Part shown: positions 45,879 to 55,893 of the stretch, piece by piece
Layout of the letters: every line of letters begins with the position of its first letter
Position numbering within the stretch: position 1 is the first letter of the stretch
Assembly: GCA_021819245.1 (NCBI GenBank)
Contig: JAKARI010000016.1
Location: forward strand, 1-57,951
Length of the DNA: 57,951 nucleotides
DNA from: Pseudomonadota bacterium
Lineage (GTDB): Bacteria > Pseudomonadota > Gammaproteobacteria > Acidiferrobacterales > Acidiferrobacteraceae
Direction of reading: 5' to 3'
Notes under the pieces: generated by a model
The model's database searches: none
What the model was told of the DNA's origin: nothing
What the model saw: the letters and a program-made list of their open reading frames with translations, nothing else
Translations under genes and position numbers: made by a program

Positions 45879-47269
45879 GATACAGCCTCCATGTCCCACG
45901 GCGCACTCCGGCGCACCTGCGCCCAGATCGGATTGAAGAGGGCCTTATCGATCTCGCGCACCAGGGCCACCATGCCATCGTAGCCGGCATAGGCGTGGTG
46001 GCGCTCCTGATTGATGTCGAGCCACGGCACCCTGGCCTTCAGGGCCACGAACTGCGAGCGGCCGCCCGAGAGCATGATATCGGCGCGCGCGTCTTTGAGC
46101 AGCTTGTACATCTCACGCGGGGTCATATCCTCGATCATATGGGCCTCATCGCCCATGATCTTCTTGATGCGCTCCTTGTCCTCCTTGGTCGACTTCTTGA
46201 CGCTCGTGCCAACGATCTCGATCCCCATCTCCTGCAGGGCCGCGACCACAGACCATGATTTGACACCACCTGTGATCAAAAGCACCCGTTTGCCCTGAAG
46301 CCTCGGGCGATATTCGGCAAGCCGCGCCCACGCGCGGGCCTCCTCGCGCGCCACGAGCGCCTCCGTGCGTCCCAGGAGGTCAGGCTGCGCCCCGCGAGAC
46401 ACGAGCAGCCGCGCGATCTCCCGGAGCGCCTCGCTCATGTCCGACAGGCCGTAGAATGATCCTTCAAAAAACGGAATGCCGTAGCGTTCCTCCATCTTGC
46501 GCGCCACATTGATCATGGCCTTGGAACACACCATCATGGCGGCGCGCGCGCGATGGGCGGACGCGACCTCGCGATACCGGGCATCCCCGCTTAGGCAAGA
46601 CAAGACACGGATCCCAAGCTCGGCCAAGAGCGGCTTTACCTGCCATAGCTCGCCCGCAAGATTGTATTCGCCTATGATGTTTATGTCGTAAGGCGTCGTG
46701 TACTCGGGTTCCTGCGTGCCTATGACATATTCGAGCAAGGCCTCTCCGGCAAGCTTGTTGCCGAGATTCTTGCTGCCGACAAAGCCCGGGGCATTGACCG
46801 GTATGATGGGCTTTCCGAGCTTGGCGCTGGCCGCCTTGCACAGCGCCTCGATATCATCTCCGATGAGCGCCGTCACGCAGGTCTGATAGACAAACACCGC
46901 CGGCGGGTCGTACTTGGCGATGATTTCCTTTAGGGCGCGAAAGAGCCGCTTCTCGCCCCCGAAGACGACATCCGTCTCATTGATATCCGTAGTAAATCCG
47001 GTGCGATAGAGGAGCGGACCCGATGACTTGGCCCCGCGATTGTCCCAGGAGTTCCCCTCGCAGGCGATCGGCCCGTGCACAAGGTGCGCGACATCGGTTA
47101 TGGGGGAAAGCGCGATCTTGGCGCCATCGAATGCGCACCCCCCGGCGGCCGCCCCAGGCTGCAGGGCCTGCGTACATCCCTTCTTGCGCTCCTTGGCAGT
47201 TTTCACCTGATTCTTGGCGCAGGCGGGTTCGTCGAACACCTCCTGCACGGTATTGGCCAAGCTGTCCAT
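45875..47269 (-). CDS. nifE: FeMo-cofactor scaffold subunit NifE
   Basis: The 464-residue NifD-like subunit of the NifEN scaffold has [35 protein letters not shown] near residue 45, [18 protein letters not shown], and [31 protein letters not shown] near the end. Cysteine and histidine ligands typical of NifE are seen. ATG 47269 has GGGAGGCG upstream. Confidence 0.96.
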   Translation of the reverse strand: MDSLANTVQEVFDEPACAKNQVKTAKERKKGCTQALQPGAAAGGCAFDGAKIALSPITDVAHLVHGPIACEGNSWDNRGAKSSGPLLYRTGFTTDINETDVVFGGEKRLFRALKEIIAKYDPPAVFVYQTCVTALIGDDIEALCKAASAKLGKPIIPVNAPGFVGSKNLGNKLAGEALLEYVIGTQEPEYTTPYDINIIGEYNLAGELWQVKPLLAELGIRVLSCLSGDARYREVASAHRARAAMMVCSKAMINVARKMEERYGIPFFEGSFYGLSDMSEALREIARLLVSRGAQPDLLGRTEALVAREEARAWARLAEYRPRLQGKRVLLITGGVKSWSVVAALQEMGIEIVGTSVKKSTKEDKERIKKIMGDEAHMIEDMTPREMYKLLKDARADIMLSGGRSQFVALKARVPWLDINQERHHAYAGYDGMVALVREIDKALFNPIWAQVRRSAPWDMEAVS

Positions 47270-47295
47270 ATCGCCTCCCTAACGATCGTGGGTGC

Positions 47296-47646
47296 CTAGG
47301 CAAAAACGAGTATGTCCTCGTCTTCCACCACGTATTGGCAGGCCAGCCGCCAAAGCGCGGGGCTCGCCGGAATGTCCAGGGCGCGCAACTCGGCGTCGGT
47401 CAGCTTCCCCGCTCGGTAAAGGATGGTCTTTTCGTCGGGGCTCAAGACCACCCTTTCTGGGGCGCGACTGCGGTCTCGGAACACCACCTTGACCGCACAC
47501 GCCCCGCACCGCCCCTGACCGCACGTCTTGTGCAGGAACCACGGGACATCGCGGGCCAGGGCAAGCAGCGTCGCAGCGCGCGACGCATCGATGTGAATCA
47601 CGCGCTCCACATCGAAGGGTGGAGCAATCAATGTCACGCTGCCCAT
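47296..47646 (-). CDS. [2Fe-2S] ferredoxin in the nif operon
   Basis: The 116-residue protein has a plant-type cluster loop FLHKTCGQGRCGACAVKVVF and a distal cysteine in RLACQYVVEDEDILVF. Plant-type ferredoxins in nif clusters carry electrons to nitrogenase or to its assembly. It sits between nifK and nifE. ATG 47646 has GAGGTGG upstream; the longer frame to 47718 lies over the hairpin region. Confidence 0.85.
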   Translation of the reverse strand: MGSVTLIAPPFDVERVIHIDASRAATLLALARDVPWFLHKTCGQGRCGACAVKVVFRDRSRAPERVVLSPDEKTILYRAGKLTDAELRALDIPASPALWRLACQYVVEDEDILVFA

Positions 47647-47686
47647 AAGGCCACCTCTGACCGCATCCCTGCCTGACGCATCCCGG

Positions 47687-47715
47687 ATTGCCCGCCCGCC
47701 CATTGGGCGGGCAAT
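47687..47715 (-). other. Intercistronic stem-loop between nifK and the ferredoxin gene
   Basis: ATTGCCCGCCC (47687-47697) and GGGCGGGCAAT (47705-47715) form an 11-bp perfect stem with a 7-base loop. No T-run follows on the minus strand, so it may be an mRNA-stabilising or processing hairpin that lowers expression of the distal genes rather than a terminator. Confidence 0.65.
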
Positions 47716-47722
47716 CAACTCC

Positions 47723-49279
47723 TTAGCGGATGATGTCGAAGCTATAGTCGGTCTTGCCTGGATTGCTGGTATCGGCGTCGGTCACGTCAAAGATCTTGTC
47801 CAGGATCTTGACCAGGGTATTCATCGCGCCCTGGTAGCCCCACAACGGATAGCGATGGTGGTGGTGCCGGTCGAAGATCGGGAAACCGATCCGGATCAAG
47901 GGCGTACGCGTGTCGCGCTCGAGGAATTTCCCGTATGTGTTGCCGATCAGGAAGTCGACCGGCTCGGTGAACAAGAGCGAGCGCATGTGCCAGAGGTCGC
48001 GGCCGGGATAGACATGGCAGCCCTTGCCAAACGGTGATGAATCCAGCAGCGCCTGGACGCGCGCCTCCCACTCCGGGGTGCCATTGGTGGCCAGAATATG
48101 CACGGGTTCGGCGCCGAGCTCGAGCAGAAAACCCGTAAGCCCCAGTGTCAGATCCGGATCTCCATAAAGCGCGAAGCGCTTGCCATGGATATGCGCCGAG
48201 GAATCGGCTATCGCATCGACGAGGCGGCCGCGCTCCCGGGTCAGGTCCTCCGGGATCGCGCGCCCCGTAAGCCGGGCGACCTCCATGAGGAACCGGTCGG
48301 TTGCGGCGACGCCCATCGGGTGGTTGAATGCCGCCACCTCGTGGCCCTTCTTGGCGACGTAGGCCAGGGTCTTGGGCGTACAGAACCCCTGCATGGAAAT
48401 CGTGGCCTTGGCATGCACGGCCGCGGCCGCATCCGCAAGGGTCGTGCCGCCATCGTACATGCGGAACTGCCCGTCAGTTGGCGTATCCCAGACGTCGCTG
48501 GTATCGCCCAAGATGGTATAGTCGACGCCCATGCTGCTTAAAAGGCGCTTGAGCTCGCGGATATTTCCGATGGCGTAGCCGTCGAACCCGCCTATGATAT
48601 TGATGCTCTCGCACGCCTTGCGCTCGAGCGGCGCCACAGTCCCGGACTTGCCGTCCCAGAAGTGCTCGAGAATGCTCTTCATGGTGTTGTCGTAGCCGGT
48701 CACATGGCTGCCCACAAAGGCCGGGGTATGCGTGAACGGGACATCGAACTCCTGAGGGACGGAGCCCTTTTCCTTGGCGGTCTTGATGAAGGCATTCAGA
48801 TCATCGCCTATCACCTCGGCCATGCAGGTCGTCGACACCGCAATCATTTTCGGCTTATAAAGGTTATAGGCGTTCGCCAGCCCGTCGATCATGTTGTTCA
48901 AGCCTCCGAACACCGCGGCATCCTCGGTCATCGACGACGATACGCACGATGTCGGCTCCTTGAAGTGCCGGCTGAAGTGGCTGCGGTAGTAGGCGACGCA
49001 CCCCTGCGAACCATGCACAAACGGCAAAGTGCCCTCGAATCCCATAGCCGCAAACACCGCCCCGAGGGGCTGGCAGGCCTTGGCAGGATTCACTACCAAG
49101 GCCTCGCGCGCGAAATTCAGTTCGCGATACTCCCGGGTCTTGGTCCAGTCAGCGGCCTTCTGCAGGTCCGCCACAGGAACCGCGTTCTCGAAGGCCTTTT
49201 TGTTTTCGAACATGCCCATATATTCCGGTGACCGGAACAGGGAAAAATGGTCGACGACTTTGTCAGCATTCTGGCTCAT
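47723..49279 (-). CDS. nifK: Nitrogenase MoFe protein beta chain
   Basis: The 518-residue subunit carries part of the P-cluster and pairs with NifD. Typical stretches are [31 protein letters not shown] with P-cluster cysteines, [28 protein letters not shown] and [12 protein letters not shown] near the end. ATG 49279 lies 43 bases after nifD. The length fits the molybdenum enzyme. Confidence 0.98.
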   Translation of the reverse strand: MSQNADKVVDHFSLFRSPEYMGMFENKKAFENAVPVADLQKAADWTKTREYRELNFAREALVVNPAKACQPLGAVFAAMGFEGTLPFVHGSQGCVAYYRSHFSRHFKEPTSCVSSSMTEDAAVFGGLNNMIDGLANAYNLYKPKMIAVSTTCMAEVIGDDLNAFIKTAKEKGSVPQEFDVPFTHTPAFVGSHVTGYDNTMKSILEHFWDGKSGTVAPLERKACESINIIGGFDGYAIGNIRELKRLLSSMGVDYTILGDTSDVWDTPTDGQFRMYDGGTTLADAAAAVHAKATISMQGFCTPKTLAYVAKKGHEVAAFNHPMGVAATDRFLMEVARLTGRAIPEDLTRERGRLVDAIADSSAHIHGKRFALYGDPDLTLGLTGFLLELGAEPVHILATNGTPEWEARVQALLDSSPFGKGCHVYPGRDLWHMRSLLFTEPVDFLIGNTYGKFLERDTRTPLIRIGFPIFDRHHHHRYPLWGYQGAMNTLVKILDKIFDVTDADTSNPGKTDYSFDIIR

Positions 49280-49322
49280 ACACGCTCTCCATTCGCTCTA
49301 ATAGGACGACCCGGCGTCCGGA

Positions 49323-50783
49323 TTACCGTCCCGCATTCCAGGGCGCCTTCGTGAGGCCCCATACCGGATTGTTGATCGCCATATCCATGTCGCGGGCGAA
49401 GATCGCGAACCCATCGTAGCCATGATAGGGTCCTGAATAATCCCAGGAATGCATTTGCCGAAACGGCACCCCCATCTTCTGAAAGACGTATTTCTCCTTG
49501 ATGCCCGACCCGACAAGATCGGGCTTCAGACGGTCAACGAACTTCTCGAACTCGTACCCCGTGACATCGTCGTAGATGAGCGTGCCGTCTTTCACATAAT
49601 GCGTGGTGCGCTGGTAATCATCGTTATGGCCGAACTCATAGCCGGTTCCGACAACCTCCATGCCGAGGTCCTCATAGGCCCCTATGACGTGGCGAGGCCT
49701 GAGCCCCCCGACATACAGCATGACCTTTTTGCCCTCAAGGCGCGGCCGGTACTTGGCGATGACCGCATCCATGAGGGGCTTGTACTTGGCGATGACCCGC
49801 TCCGCCCCTTCCTTGATCCGGTCATCGAAGTGACTGGCGATGGCACGCAGCGACTCGGCCACCTTGGAGGGACCGAAGAAGTTGTATTCCACCCAGGGGA
49901 TCCCGAACTTCTCCTCCATGTAGCGGGAGATGTAGTTCATGGAGCGGTAGCAGTGGAGGATATTGAGCTTGGCCTTAGGCGTATTTTCGAGCTCGGCAAG
50001 GCTCCCGTCTCCGGACCATTGCGCGATGACGCGCAGGCCCATCTCCTCGAGCAGGATGCGCGACGACCAGGCGTCCCCGCCGATGTTGTAGTCCCCGATT
50101 ATGGCGACATCATAGGGTGTACTCTCAAAGAGCGGGGCCTTATCGCCCCCCTTCTCGAAGACCCAGTCGCGGACCGCATCGTTGGCGATATGGTGACCGA
50201 GAGACTGCGACACGCCGCGAAAGCCCTCGCACCGCACCGGCACGATGGTCTTGCCGCCGAGTTCCTTGGACTTTCTCTTGGCGACTGCCTCGATATCGTC
50301 CCCTATGAGGCCGATAGGACACTCGGACTGGATGGTGATGCCGTGGTTGAGGGGGAACAGGCGCTGGACCTCGTCTAGGATCTTGTCGAGCTTCTTGTCG
50401 CCGCCGAAGACGATATCCTTTTCCTGAAAGTCGGACGTAAACTGCATGGTGACGAAGGTATCGACACCCGTGACCCCGATGTAATAGTTGCGGCGCGCCG
50501 CCCACGAGTACTGGCCGCAGCCGACCGGACCATGGGAGATGTGCACCATATCCTTGATCGGCCCCCAGACCACACCCTTTGAGCCGGCATAGGCGCAGCC
50601 ACGGATGGTCATGACGCCGGGCACCGACTTGATATTCGATTTGACGCCGCAGTCGGGTTTGTCGCCCTCATAGACGTTGAGGTGCTTGGCGCGCTTCTTG
50701 GCGGTTTTGTCCGGATAGACGGAAAGCGCCTCCGAGATGACATCGGCGTTACGTGCCTTTACTTCGTCCAATGTGAGATCCAT
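49323..50783 (-). CDS. nifD: Nitrogenase MoFe protein alpha chain
   Basis: The 486-residue subunit binds the FeMo-cofactor. P-cluster cysteines are in [18 protein letters not shown] and [10 protein letters not shown], the cofactor cysteine in [21 protein letters not shown], and the cofactor histidine in [22 protein letters not shown]. It is clearly a molybdenum-type NifD. ATG 50783 lies 53 bases from nifH. Confidence 0.98.
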   Translation of the reverse strand: MDLTLDEVKARNADVISEALSVYPDKTAKKRAKHLNVYEGDKPDCGVKSNIKSVPGVMTIRGCAYAGSKGVVWGPIKDMVHISHGPVGCGQYSWAARRNYYIGVTGVDTFVTMQFTSDFQEKDIVFGGDKKLDKILDEVQRLFPLNHGITIQSECPIGLIGDDIEAVAKRKSKELGGKTIVPVRCEGFRGVSQSLGHHIANDAVRDWVFEKGGDKAPLFESTPYDVAIIGDYNIGGDAWSSRILLEEMGLRVIAQWSGDGSLAELENTPKAKLNILHCYRSMNYISRYMEEKFGIPWVEYNFFGPSKVAESLRAIASHFDDRIKEGAERVIAKYKPLMDAVIAKYRPRLEGKKVMLYVGGLRPRHVIGAYEDLGMEVVGTGYEFGHNDDYQRTTHYVKDGTLIYDDVTGYEFEKFVDRLKPDLVGSGIKEKYVFQKMGVPFRQMHSWDYSGPYHGYDGFAIFARDMDMAINNPVWGLTKAPWNAGR

Positions 50784-50802
50784 AGCGAACTCCTGTCAGT
50801 GC

Positions 50803-50823
50803 GGCCGGGGCAGACCCCCGGCC
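50803..50823 (-). other. Intercistronic stem-loop between nifH and nifD
   Basis: GGCCGGGG (50803-50810) and CCCCGGCC (50816-50823) form an 8-bp GC stem with a 5-base loop, between the nifH stop and the nifD start. It likely protects the nifH 3' end and helps keep NifH in excess. Confidence 0.65.
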
Positions 50824-50836
50824 GGCGTCAACATCG

Positions 50837-51739
<903 letters not shown>

Positions 51740-51885
51740 TTAAGACTCTTCGTGGCGTGGGTGTCCCAATCCATTCGCGAGGCCCGCGCGCCTCTTTAAG
51801 ACCCGCCGGGCTTCATGGCAGCGGCCGAATTCGGCCCTTGATTCTTGATGGCCGGCTGCGGCGTGCCGTTACGGTGTAGCCAAGA

Positions 51886-51900
51886 GCAAATGCCGTGCCA
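51886..51900 (-). promoter_or_regulatory. Sigma-54 (-24/-12) promoter of nifHDK
   Basis: On the minus strand the sequence is TGGCACGGCATTTGC, a full match to TGGCAC-N5-TTGC. It lies about 165 bases before the nifH ATG, giving a leader of roughly 150 bases. Confidence 0.93.
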
Positions 51901-51981
51901 CCTGAAAAACTTGCTAAATGGCGCTTTTTAGAGGTGCCGGCTGTCGGCCTTGCGACAAAGTCTGAGTACGAATGTTGGAGT

Positions 51982-51997
51982 TGTCTCAAAGACAACA
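51982..51997. promoter_or_regulatory. NifA-type upstream activator site (TGT-N10-ACA)
   Basis: TGT at 51982-51984 and ACA at 51995-51997 are separated by exactly ten bases. The site is about 90 bp upstream of the nifH -24 element, a usual distance for NifA. The flanking TTGTCT-CAA-AGACAA is an extended inverted repeat. Confidence 0.8.
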
Positions 51998-52068
51998 TAA
52001 AAGTCCGACGGCAGACCCGGAGGACCCTATCCGCGGGCTACGAAGGCCGTCTGAAAAGACACGCCGGG

Positions 52069-52085
52069 CGGGGTATGAAACTTGC
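52069..52085 (+). promoter_or_regulatory. Weak sigma-54-like element facing the pseudo-receiver gene
   Basis: GG (52072-52073), ten bases, then GC (52084-52085), with TTGC at the -12 side, matches only the core spacing of sigma-54 promoters; the -24 side is GGGGTA rather than TGGCAC. It lies about 36 bases before ATG 52121 and about 80 bp from the shared TGT-N10-ACA site. Confidence 0.3.
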
Positions 52086-52120
52086 TGCGTTCTGCCCAGC
52101 CAACCTGAGGAGACCGTGGC

Positions 52121-52546
52121 ATGCAAATAGGCGTCGCAACTGACGAGGCGGTGGCGAACCACTGCGTCTTTATAATAGACAGCTGTGAGGTAAACCGCGC
52201 GGCCCTGCAGTGCATGCTGCAAGATGGCTATGAGACCCATGAATGGCGCGCCGTCGAGCTGGCGCTTGAACGAATACGCAGCCGCAGGCCCCAAGCGGTG
52301 ATCATAGGTCAGGATGCGATGGGGCCCGATGCGGCACAGACCGTGGACAAGATACGGGGCGCGAGCCCGGACACGCGCGTACTGGTCGTGATCGGATCGC
52401 CCCACGGCTCGCAGGGGCCAGGCCATCTGGCCAGCGGCGCCCATGGCCTCATCACGCAGCCGCTTTCCATAGAGGCGGTCCGGCGCACAGTGCGTCTTGC
52501 CTTGGGCCTGCCCGTCATGATCGCAATCGGCGTGGCGCCGGGCTAA
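52121..52546 (+). CDS. Receiver-fold protein lacking the phosphoacceptor, in the nif cluster
   Basis: The 141-residue protein looks like a response-regulator receiver: CVFIIDSCEVNRAALQCMLQ resembles the first strand and helix, PQAVIIGQDAMGPDAAQTVDKIRG the third strand, and TRVLVVIGSP and GAHGLITQPLSIEAVRRTV the last strands. Three functional residues are changed. Only one acid remains in the N-terminal pair (IIDS), the phosphoacceptor position is glycine or glutamine (IIGQ), and the conserved lysine is glutamine (ITQP). No output domain follows. It is the only plus-strand gene in the cluster, with GAGGAGA upstream of ATG 52121, and its end overlaps the SIR2-like gene by four bases. A phosphorylation-independent regulator of nif genes is an inference. 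Confidence 0.65.
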   Translation: MQIGVATDEAVANHCVFIIDSCEVNRAALQCMLQDGYETHEWRAVELALERIRSRRPQAVIIGQDAMGPDAAQTVDKIRGASPDTRVLVVIGSPHGSQGPGHLASGAHGLITQPLSIEAVRRTVRLALGLPVMIAIGVAPG

Positions 52547-53391
52547 GACGCGGCGCGCGCCCGGTTGCCAGCGCCGGCGCCTGCCATATCGCCCAGGAAG
52601 GCGGAAAGGCCCGAGGTGATGACCGTTATCTGCTGTTCGGCAAGGAAGCGTGACTCGTTGCGGGTGGCATCACCCGGCAACACCGCCCAGTGGGGGCCCT
52701 GTGATCGCTTCATGATCTGGCGCGCAAACGCCCGCTCGAGCTGGGTTTTGAACCGGCACCCAAGAAACAGAAAGCCCCGGCGCGCGCGCAATTCCTGCAC
52801 GCGCGGTGGAATCGGGGTCTGGATGTCGATCTCGGTCAGGACCTCGACAAAATCCGAGTCTGACACGAGGAAGTTTCCGGCGGGATAGACCGCGCCGAGC
52901 GGCTCGTAGGCGAGCGTTGTCCACCCCCCCTCATCGCCGGGGCCTGCACGCGTCCCGTCATCCCGAAAATAATGGACCCACTGCCCATAATGCTCAGCCT
53001 GGCTGACGGCCTGCACAAGGCCCCAATCGCGGCGCTTGCGGGCAAGCGCCAGGCGCAGAAGATCGTCATACCATGCATGCACCACGAGCGGGGGGACGGA
53101 CTCAGCAATCCAGTGGTGCAGGGCATTGGGTTCGGCATGTGCGGCGAACGCACCCTTCATGAGGGTATCGACCGTCTTGCGATGCTTGAAATTCTCGATG
53201 AATTGGGCGGCCGCCGTGAGGTTCCCTCGGATTTTGTGCGGCACCGTGACCTTCTCGGTAAGGCGCGCGGCCAGGCCCTCGGGGGTTTCTGGTAGCGGGC
53301 ACGCCGGGTCGAGCCCGAGCACGCCTGGCCCCAGATAGGGGATCACGTCGCGCGCGGCCCAGGCCACCTTCAAGTCGCCGGGTATGGTCAT
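52543..53391 (-). CDS. SIR2-like protein in the nifB operon
   Basis: The 282-residue protein has the outline of the SIR2-like (SIR2_2) fold. VIPYLGPGVLGLDP stands where the nucleotide-binding GAG(I/L)S loop is expected, PPLVVHAWYDDLLRLALAR where TTNYD is expected, and GFLFLGCRFKTQLERAFARQIMKR matches the FLGYS...D..F..L pattern near the C-terminus. The asparagine of TTNYD is replaced by tryptophan and the catalytic HG reads HYF. It may bind a nucleotide without deacylase activity. ATG 53391 is the start. It is the last gene of the nifB operon. Similar SIR2-like genes occur in other nif clusters as far as I recall, but no role is known. Confidence 0.6.
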   Translation of the reverse strand: MTIPGDLKVAWAARDVIPYLGPGVLGLDPACPLPETPEGLAARLTEKVTVPHKIRGNLTAAAQFIENFKHRKTVDTLMKGAFAAHAEPNALHHWIAESVPPLVVHAWYDDLLRLALARKRRDWGLVQAVSQAEHYGQWVHYFRDDGTRAGPGDEGGWTTLAYEPLGAVYPAGNFLVSDSDFVEVLTEIDIQTPIPPRVQELRARRGFLFLGCRFKTQLERAFARQIMKRSQGPHWAVLPGDATRNESRFLAEQQITVITSGLSAFLGDMAGAGAGNRARAAS

Positions 53392-53466
53392 GATGAGGCG
53401 CTCCTTTTTGTCATTGGGTTGCGGTGTCGAGGCGGCCCACCGGGCTTTCTCGCGTCATGCGGCCCG

Positions 53467-53718
53467 TCATGAGGGCTCGCGTACGGCAATCAAAACGCCC
53501 GTGGCGGCGGCCAGATCGGGTGTTACCGATACGCAATGCCCGCGCCCGTCTACCAAGTACACATTGGCCGCGGGCGTGACCCGAAATGGCGTTGTACCGG
53601 CCATATCGGCTGCATCGCAGCGCACGAAGGCAAACCCCGGAAACTCGCGCCGCAACGCCGGCAGAGGCGAGTTTTTCTCCAGCTGGCTTACGAGGCGGTC
53701 CCAGTCGGATTCCATCAT
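53467..53718 (-). CDS. Small nif-cluster protein (DUF6129-like)
   Basis: The 83-residue protein begins MMESDWDRLVSQLEKNSPLP and includes LRREFPGFAFVRCDAADMAGTTPF, NVYLVDGRGHCVSVT and DLAAATGVLIAV. I recall similar small proteins between nifT and downstream genes in proteobacterial nif clusters, called DUF6129; that match is from memory. ATG 53718 overlaps the nifT stop (ATGA); ATG 53715 is also possible. The function is unknown. Confidence 0.65.
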   Translation of the reverse strand: MMESDWDRLVSQLEKNSPLPALRREFPGFAFVRCDAADMAGTTPFRVTPAANVYLVDGRGHCVSVTPDLAAATGVLIAVREPS

Positions 53719-53936
53719 GGCCCCTGTGTCTCCCCTATGCGCCGGACATCGACTGTGATCGGAAGCGCGGTATCGGCGGCCAGGGCCGGCAGCGCCAGCT
53801 GCCAGCCATTGGCAAGGGTTACCGAGCCGCCCCACATGGTGGCCAGCTCCATAGCGACGATCGGTTCTTCCAGGTCCTTTTTGGCGACGTAGACAGACAG
53901 TACGCCCTCGTGATTTTTGCGAATCATGACCTTCAT
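53715..53936 (-). CDS. nifT: Nitrogen fixation protein NifT (FixT)
   Basis: The 73-residue protein matches NifT: MKVMIRKNHEGVLSVYVAKKDLEEPIV and WGGSVTLANGWQLALP. NifT is small, common in nif operons and of unknown, usually dispensable function. ATG 53936 has AAGGGGA upstream. Confidence 0.92.
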   Translation of the reverse strand: MKVMIRKNHEGVLSVYVAKKDLEEPIVAMELATMWGGSVTLANGWQLALPALAADTALPITVDVRRIGETQGP

Positions 53937-53963
53937 ATCGTATCCCCTTGCAGAATCTGCCAA

Positions 53964-55121
53964 CTACGCCACGCGTGCGGCCGCCTCGCGCAAAATCTCC
54001 GGGAGGTGAGCCAACACCCGGTCGACGCACGCGTGTGTGTTATAGCGCCCGAATGAAAAACGAATCGCGGCCAGGGCCGCCTGCCGGTCAAGGCCCATGG
54101 CCATCAGCACATGCGATGGTTCCATGCCTCCGGCTGCGCAGGCCGCGCCCAGGGACACGGCAATGCCCCGCCGGTCGAGGGATGTCATGATGCGCTCGCC
54201 ATCGAGGGTGCCAAAGCCGATATTGCTGGTATTGGGCAGACGGGGCGCAAGCGCCCCGTGCACCCTTGCGAAAGGGAAGCGATCGCAGATCGCCTGCTCG
54301 AGATCATTGCGCAATCGCGCTATGCGCACGGCCTGATCTGTAAGATCCGCGCGGGCGAGCGCGCAGGCGCGCGCAAACGCCACGATCGCCGGGAGGTTTT
54401 CGGTCCCGCCGCGCAAGCCACGTTCCTGGTGCCCGTATAGGAGCGGGGCAATCTTAAGGCCCTTGCGCACGAAAAGCGCCCCGGCCCCCGGGGGCGCATG
54501 CAGTTTATGGCCGGACAAAGACAGCATGTCGACCGGCACCCGGGCCACATCGATCGGCACCCGTCCAGCGGCCTGCACGGCATCGACATGAAACGCCACA
54601 CCCACCGCCTGGGTCGCCTCGGCGATCTCCGGGATCGGAAACAAGACGCCGGTCTCGTTATTGGCCCACATGAGCGTCACAAGGCCGGTGTCCGGGGTGA
54701 TCGCCTCGCGTACCGCCGATGGCGCAAGGCGGCCCTCACCGTCGACCGGTAGATAGGTGACGCGTACCCCGGACCCCTCCAGATGGCGCAAAAGCCTCAG
54801 AGTGGCGGGGTGCTCCACGCGGCTCGTGACGATATGCCTTCGGTCGGGGCGCTCCGTAAGGATGCCTAAAATCGCGGTGTGATTGGCCTCGGTACCAGAG
54901 CTCGTAAAGACGATTTCGCGCGATTGCGCCCCTATAAGCCTGGCGACCTCCGCGCGTGATTCCTGTAGCAGGCCCTTCGCGCGCATGCCGGCTGCATGGG
55001 CGCTCGACGGGTTACCGATCCCCGGCTGCAGGCAGCCGAGCATCGCCTCGAGGCATTCGCGCGCAACAGTGCCCGTCGCGTTATGATCAAGGTCCGTGTG
55101 CGCCAAGCCCTTGTTTTCCAT
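53964..55121 (-). CDS. nifS: Cysteine desulfurase NifS
   Basis: The 385-residue PLP enzyme releases sulfur from cysteine for nitrogenase clusters. The PLP lysine is in MLSLSGHKLHAPPGAG, the substrate cysteine in VSLGAACAAGGMEPSHVL, and the start DLDHNATGTV follows the family pattern (LDNNATT). The extended loop around the cysteine is the short group I type. ATG 55121 has GAGGGCG upstream; the longer frame lies over the spacer to nifZ. Confidence 0.93.
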   Translation of the reverse strand: MENKGLAHTDLDHNATGTVARECLEAMLGCLQPGIGNPSSAHAAGMRAKGLLQESRAEVARLIGAQSREIVFTSSGTEANHTAILGILTERPDRRHIVTSRVEHPATLRLLRHLEGSGVRVTYLPVDGEGRLAPSAVREAITPDTGLVTLMWANNETGVLFPIPEIAEATQAVGVAFHVDAVQAAGRVPIDVARVPVDMLSLSGHKLHAPPGAGALFVRKGLKIAPLLYGHQERGLRGGTENLPAIVAFARACALARADLTDQAVRIARLRNDLEQAICDRFPFARVHGALAPRLPNTSNIGFGTLDGERIMTSLDRRGIAVSLGAACAAGGMEPSHVLMAMGLDRQAALAAIRFSFGRYNTHACVDRVLAHLPEILREAAARVA

Positions 55122-55176
55122 CGCCCTCACGCCTCCCACCCCAAGCCACCGGCCGGGCCAAACCGCAATCACGGCG

Positions 55177-55473
55177 CTAACAGCCCCGATCCTTCCCATC
55201 GGCGGGTGTCATATCCTCGAGCTCCCGGGCCTTCATGCCTACCCGATAGCCGTTGGCGACAAAATCCACGCCATAGATGTAAAACTGCTGCAGGAATGTC
55301 CCAATGCTCGTGACATAGCCCTCATCGCCTTTTTTGACGAGAACATCGCCTATGTCTTTGCCTGGAAACGTGCCGTCGTTGCGCACGGTCTTACGCGAGC
55401 GGACCTTCTGTCCATACTCGAATTGGGGCGGGCCGTTTAGTTCGACGACATCGCCATCCCGGCTCATTCTCAT
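55177..55473 (-). CDS. nifZ: Nitrogen fixation protein NifZ
   Basis: The 98-residue protein matches NifZ: FEYGQKVRSRKTVRNDGTFPGKDIGDVLVKKGDEGYV followed by GTFLQQFYIYGVDFVANGYRVGMKARELE. NifZ helps form the second P-cluster of the MoFe protein. ATG 55473 has AAGGAGGA upstream. Confidence 0.94.
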   Translation of the reverse strand: MRMSRDGDVVELNGPPQFEYGQKVRSRKTVRNDGTFPGKDIGDVLVKKGDEGYVTSIGTFLQQFYIYGVDFVANGYRVGMKARELEDMTPADGKDRGC

Positions 55474-55520
55474 GTCTGTCCTCCTTAGGTCCGGCACGGC
55501 GCCACCATGGGTGGGTCCTG

Positions 55521-55880
55521 TCAGACCTTGTGCCTCAGACGGCTTACATCGATCACCGCGGGGGCCACGGCAGCGCCCTGGCAACCGCACGCGCCTTGGG
55601 AACCGCGGACCACAAAGCCCGAGGAATGGACCGTATCCGCAAAATCGAGAGTGCAGCCCTCAAGCAGCGCCTGGGTGGCCGGCGGCATATGGAGGGTCAA
55701 GCCCTCATACTCCGTGGTCACGTCCCCCTCCGAGGCCTTGGCCTCGACGCTAAGGTCTATGCCCAGTCCCGAGCACCCCCCGGGGGTGGCGAGCAGGCGA
55801 ATCGCATAGGCGGGGTTTCCGCTAAGCCGCAGCATACGGCGCATGAACGCCAGGGCGGATGGGGTGATGGTCGTACACAT
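55521..55880 (-). CDS. HesB/IscA-type iron-sulfur assembly protein
   Basis: The 119-residue protein has the A-type carrier cysteines: PGGCSGLGIDL in the middle and ACGCQG near the C-terminus. It begins ITPSALAFMRRMLRLSG, typical of nif-associated HesB/NifIscA. It probably receives iron-sulfur units made with NifS sulfur. ATG 55880 is the start. No nifU is in the window. Confidence 0.88.
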   Translation of the reverse strand: MCTTITPSALAFMRRMLRLSGNPAYAIRLLATPGGCSGLGIDLSVEAKASEGDVTTEYEGLTLHMPPATQALLEGCTLDFADTVHSSGFVVRGSQGACGCQGAAVAPAVIDVSRLRHKV

Positions 55881-55893
55881 GGACTCTCTGCCC

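Noticed and set aside
51935-51953. Second sigma-54 promoter toward the plus-strand gene
   Set aside because: GG and GC are separated by 11 bases rather than 10, and the -24 side does not match.
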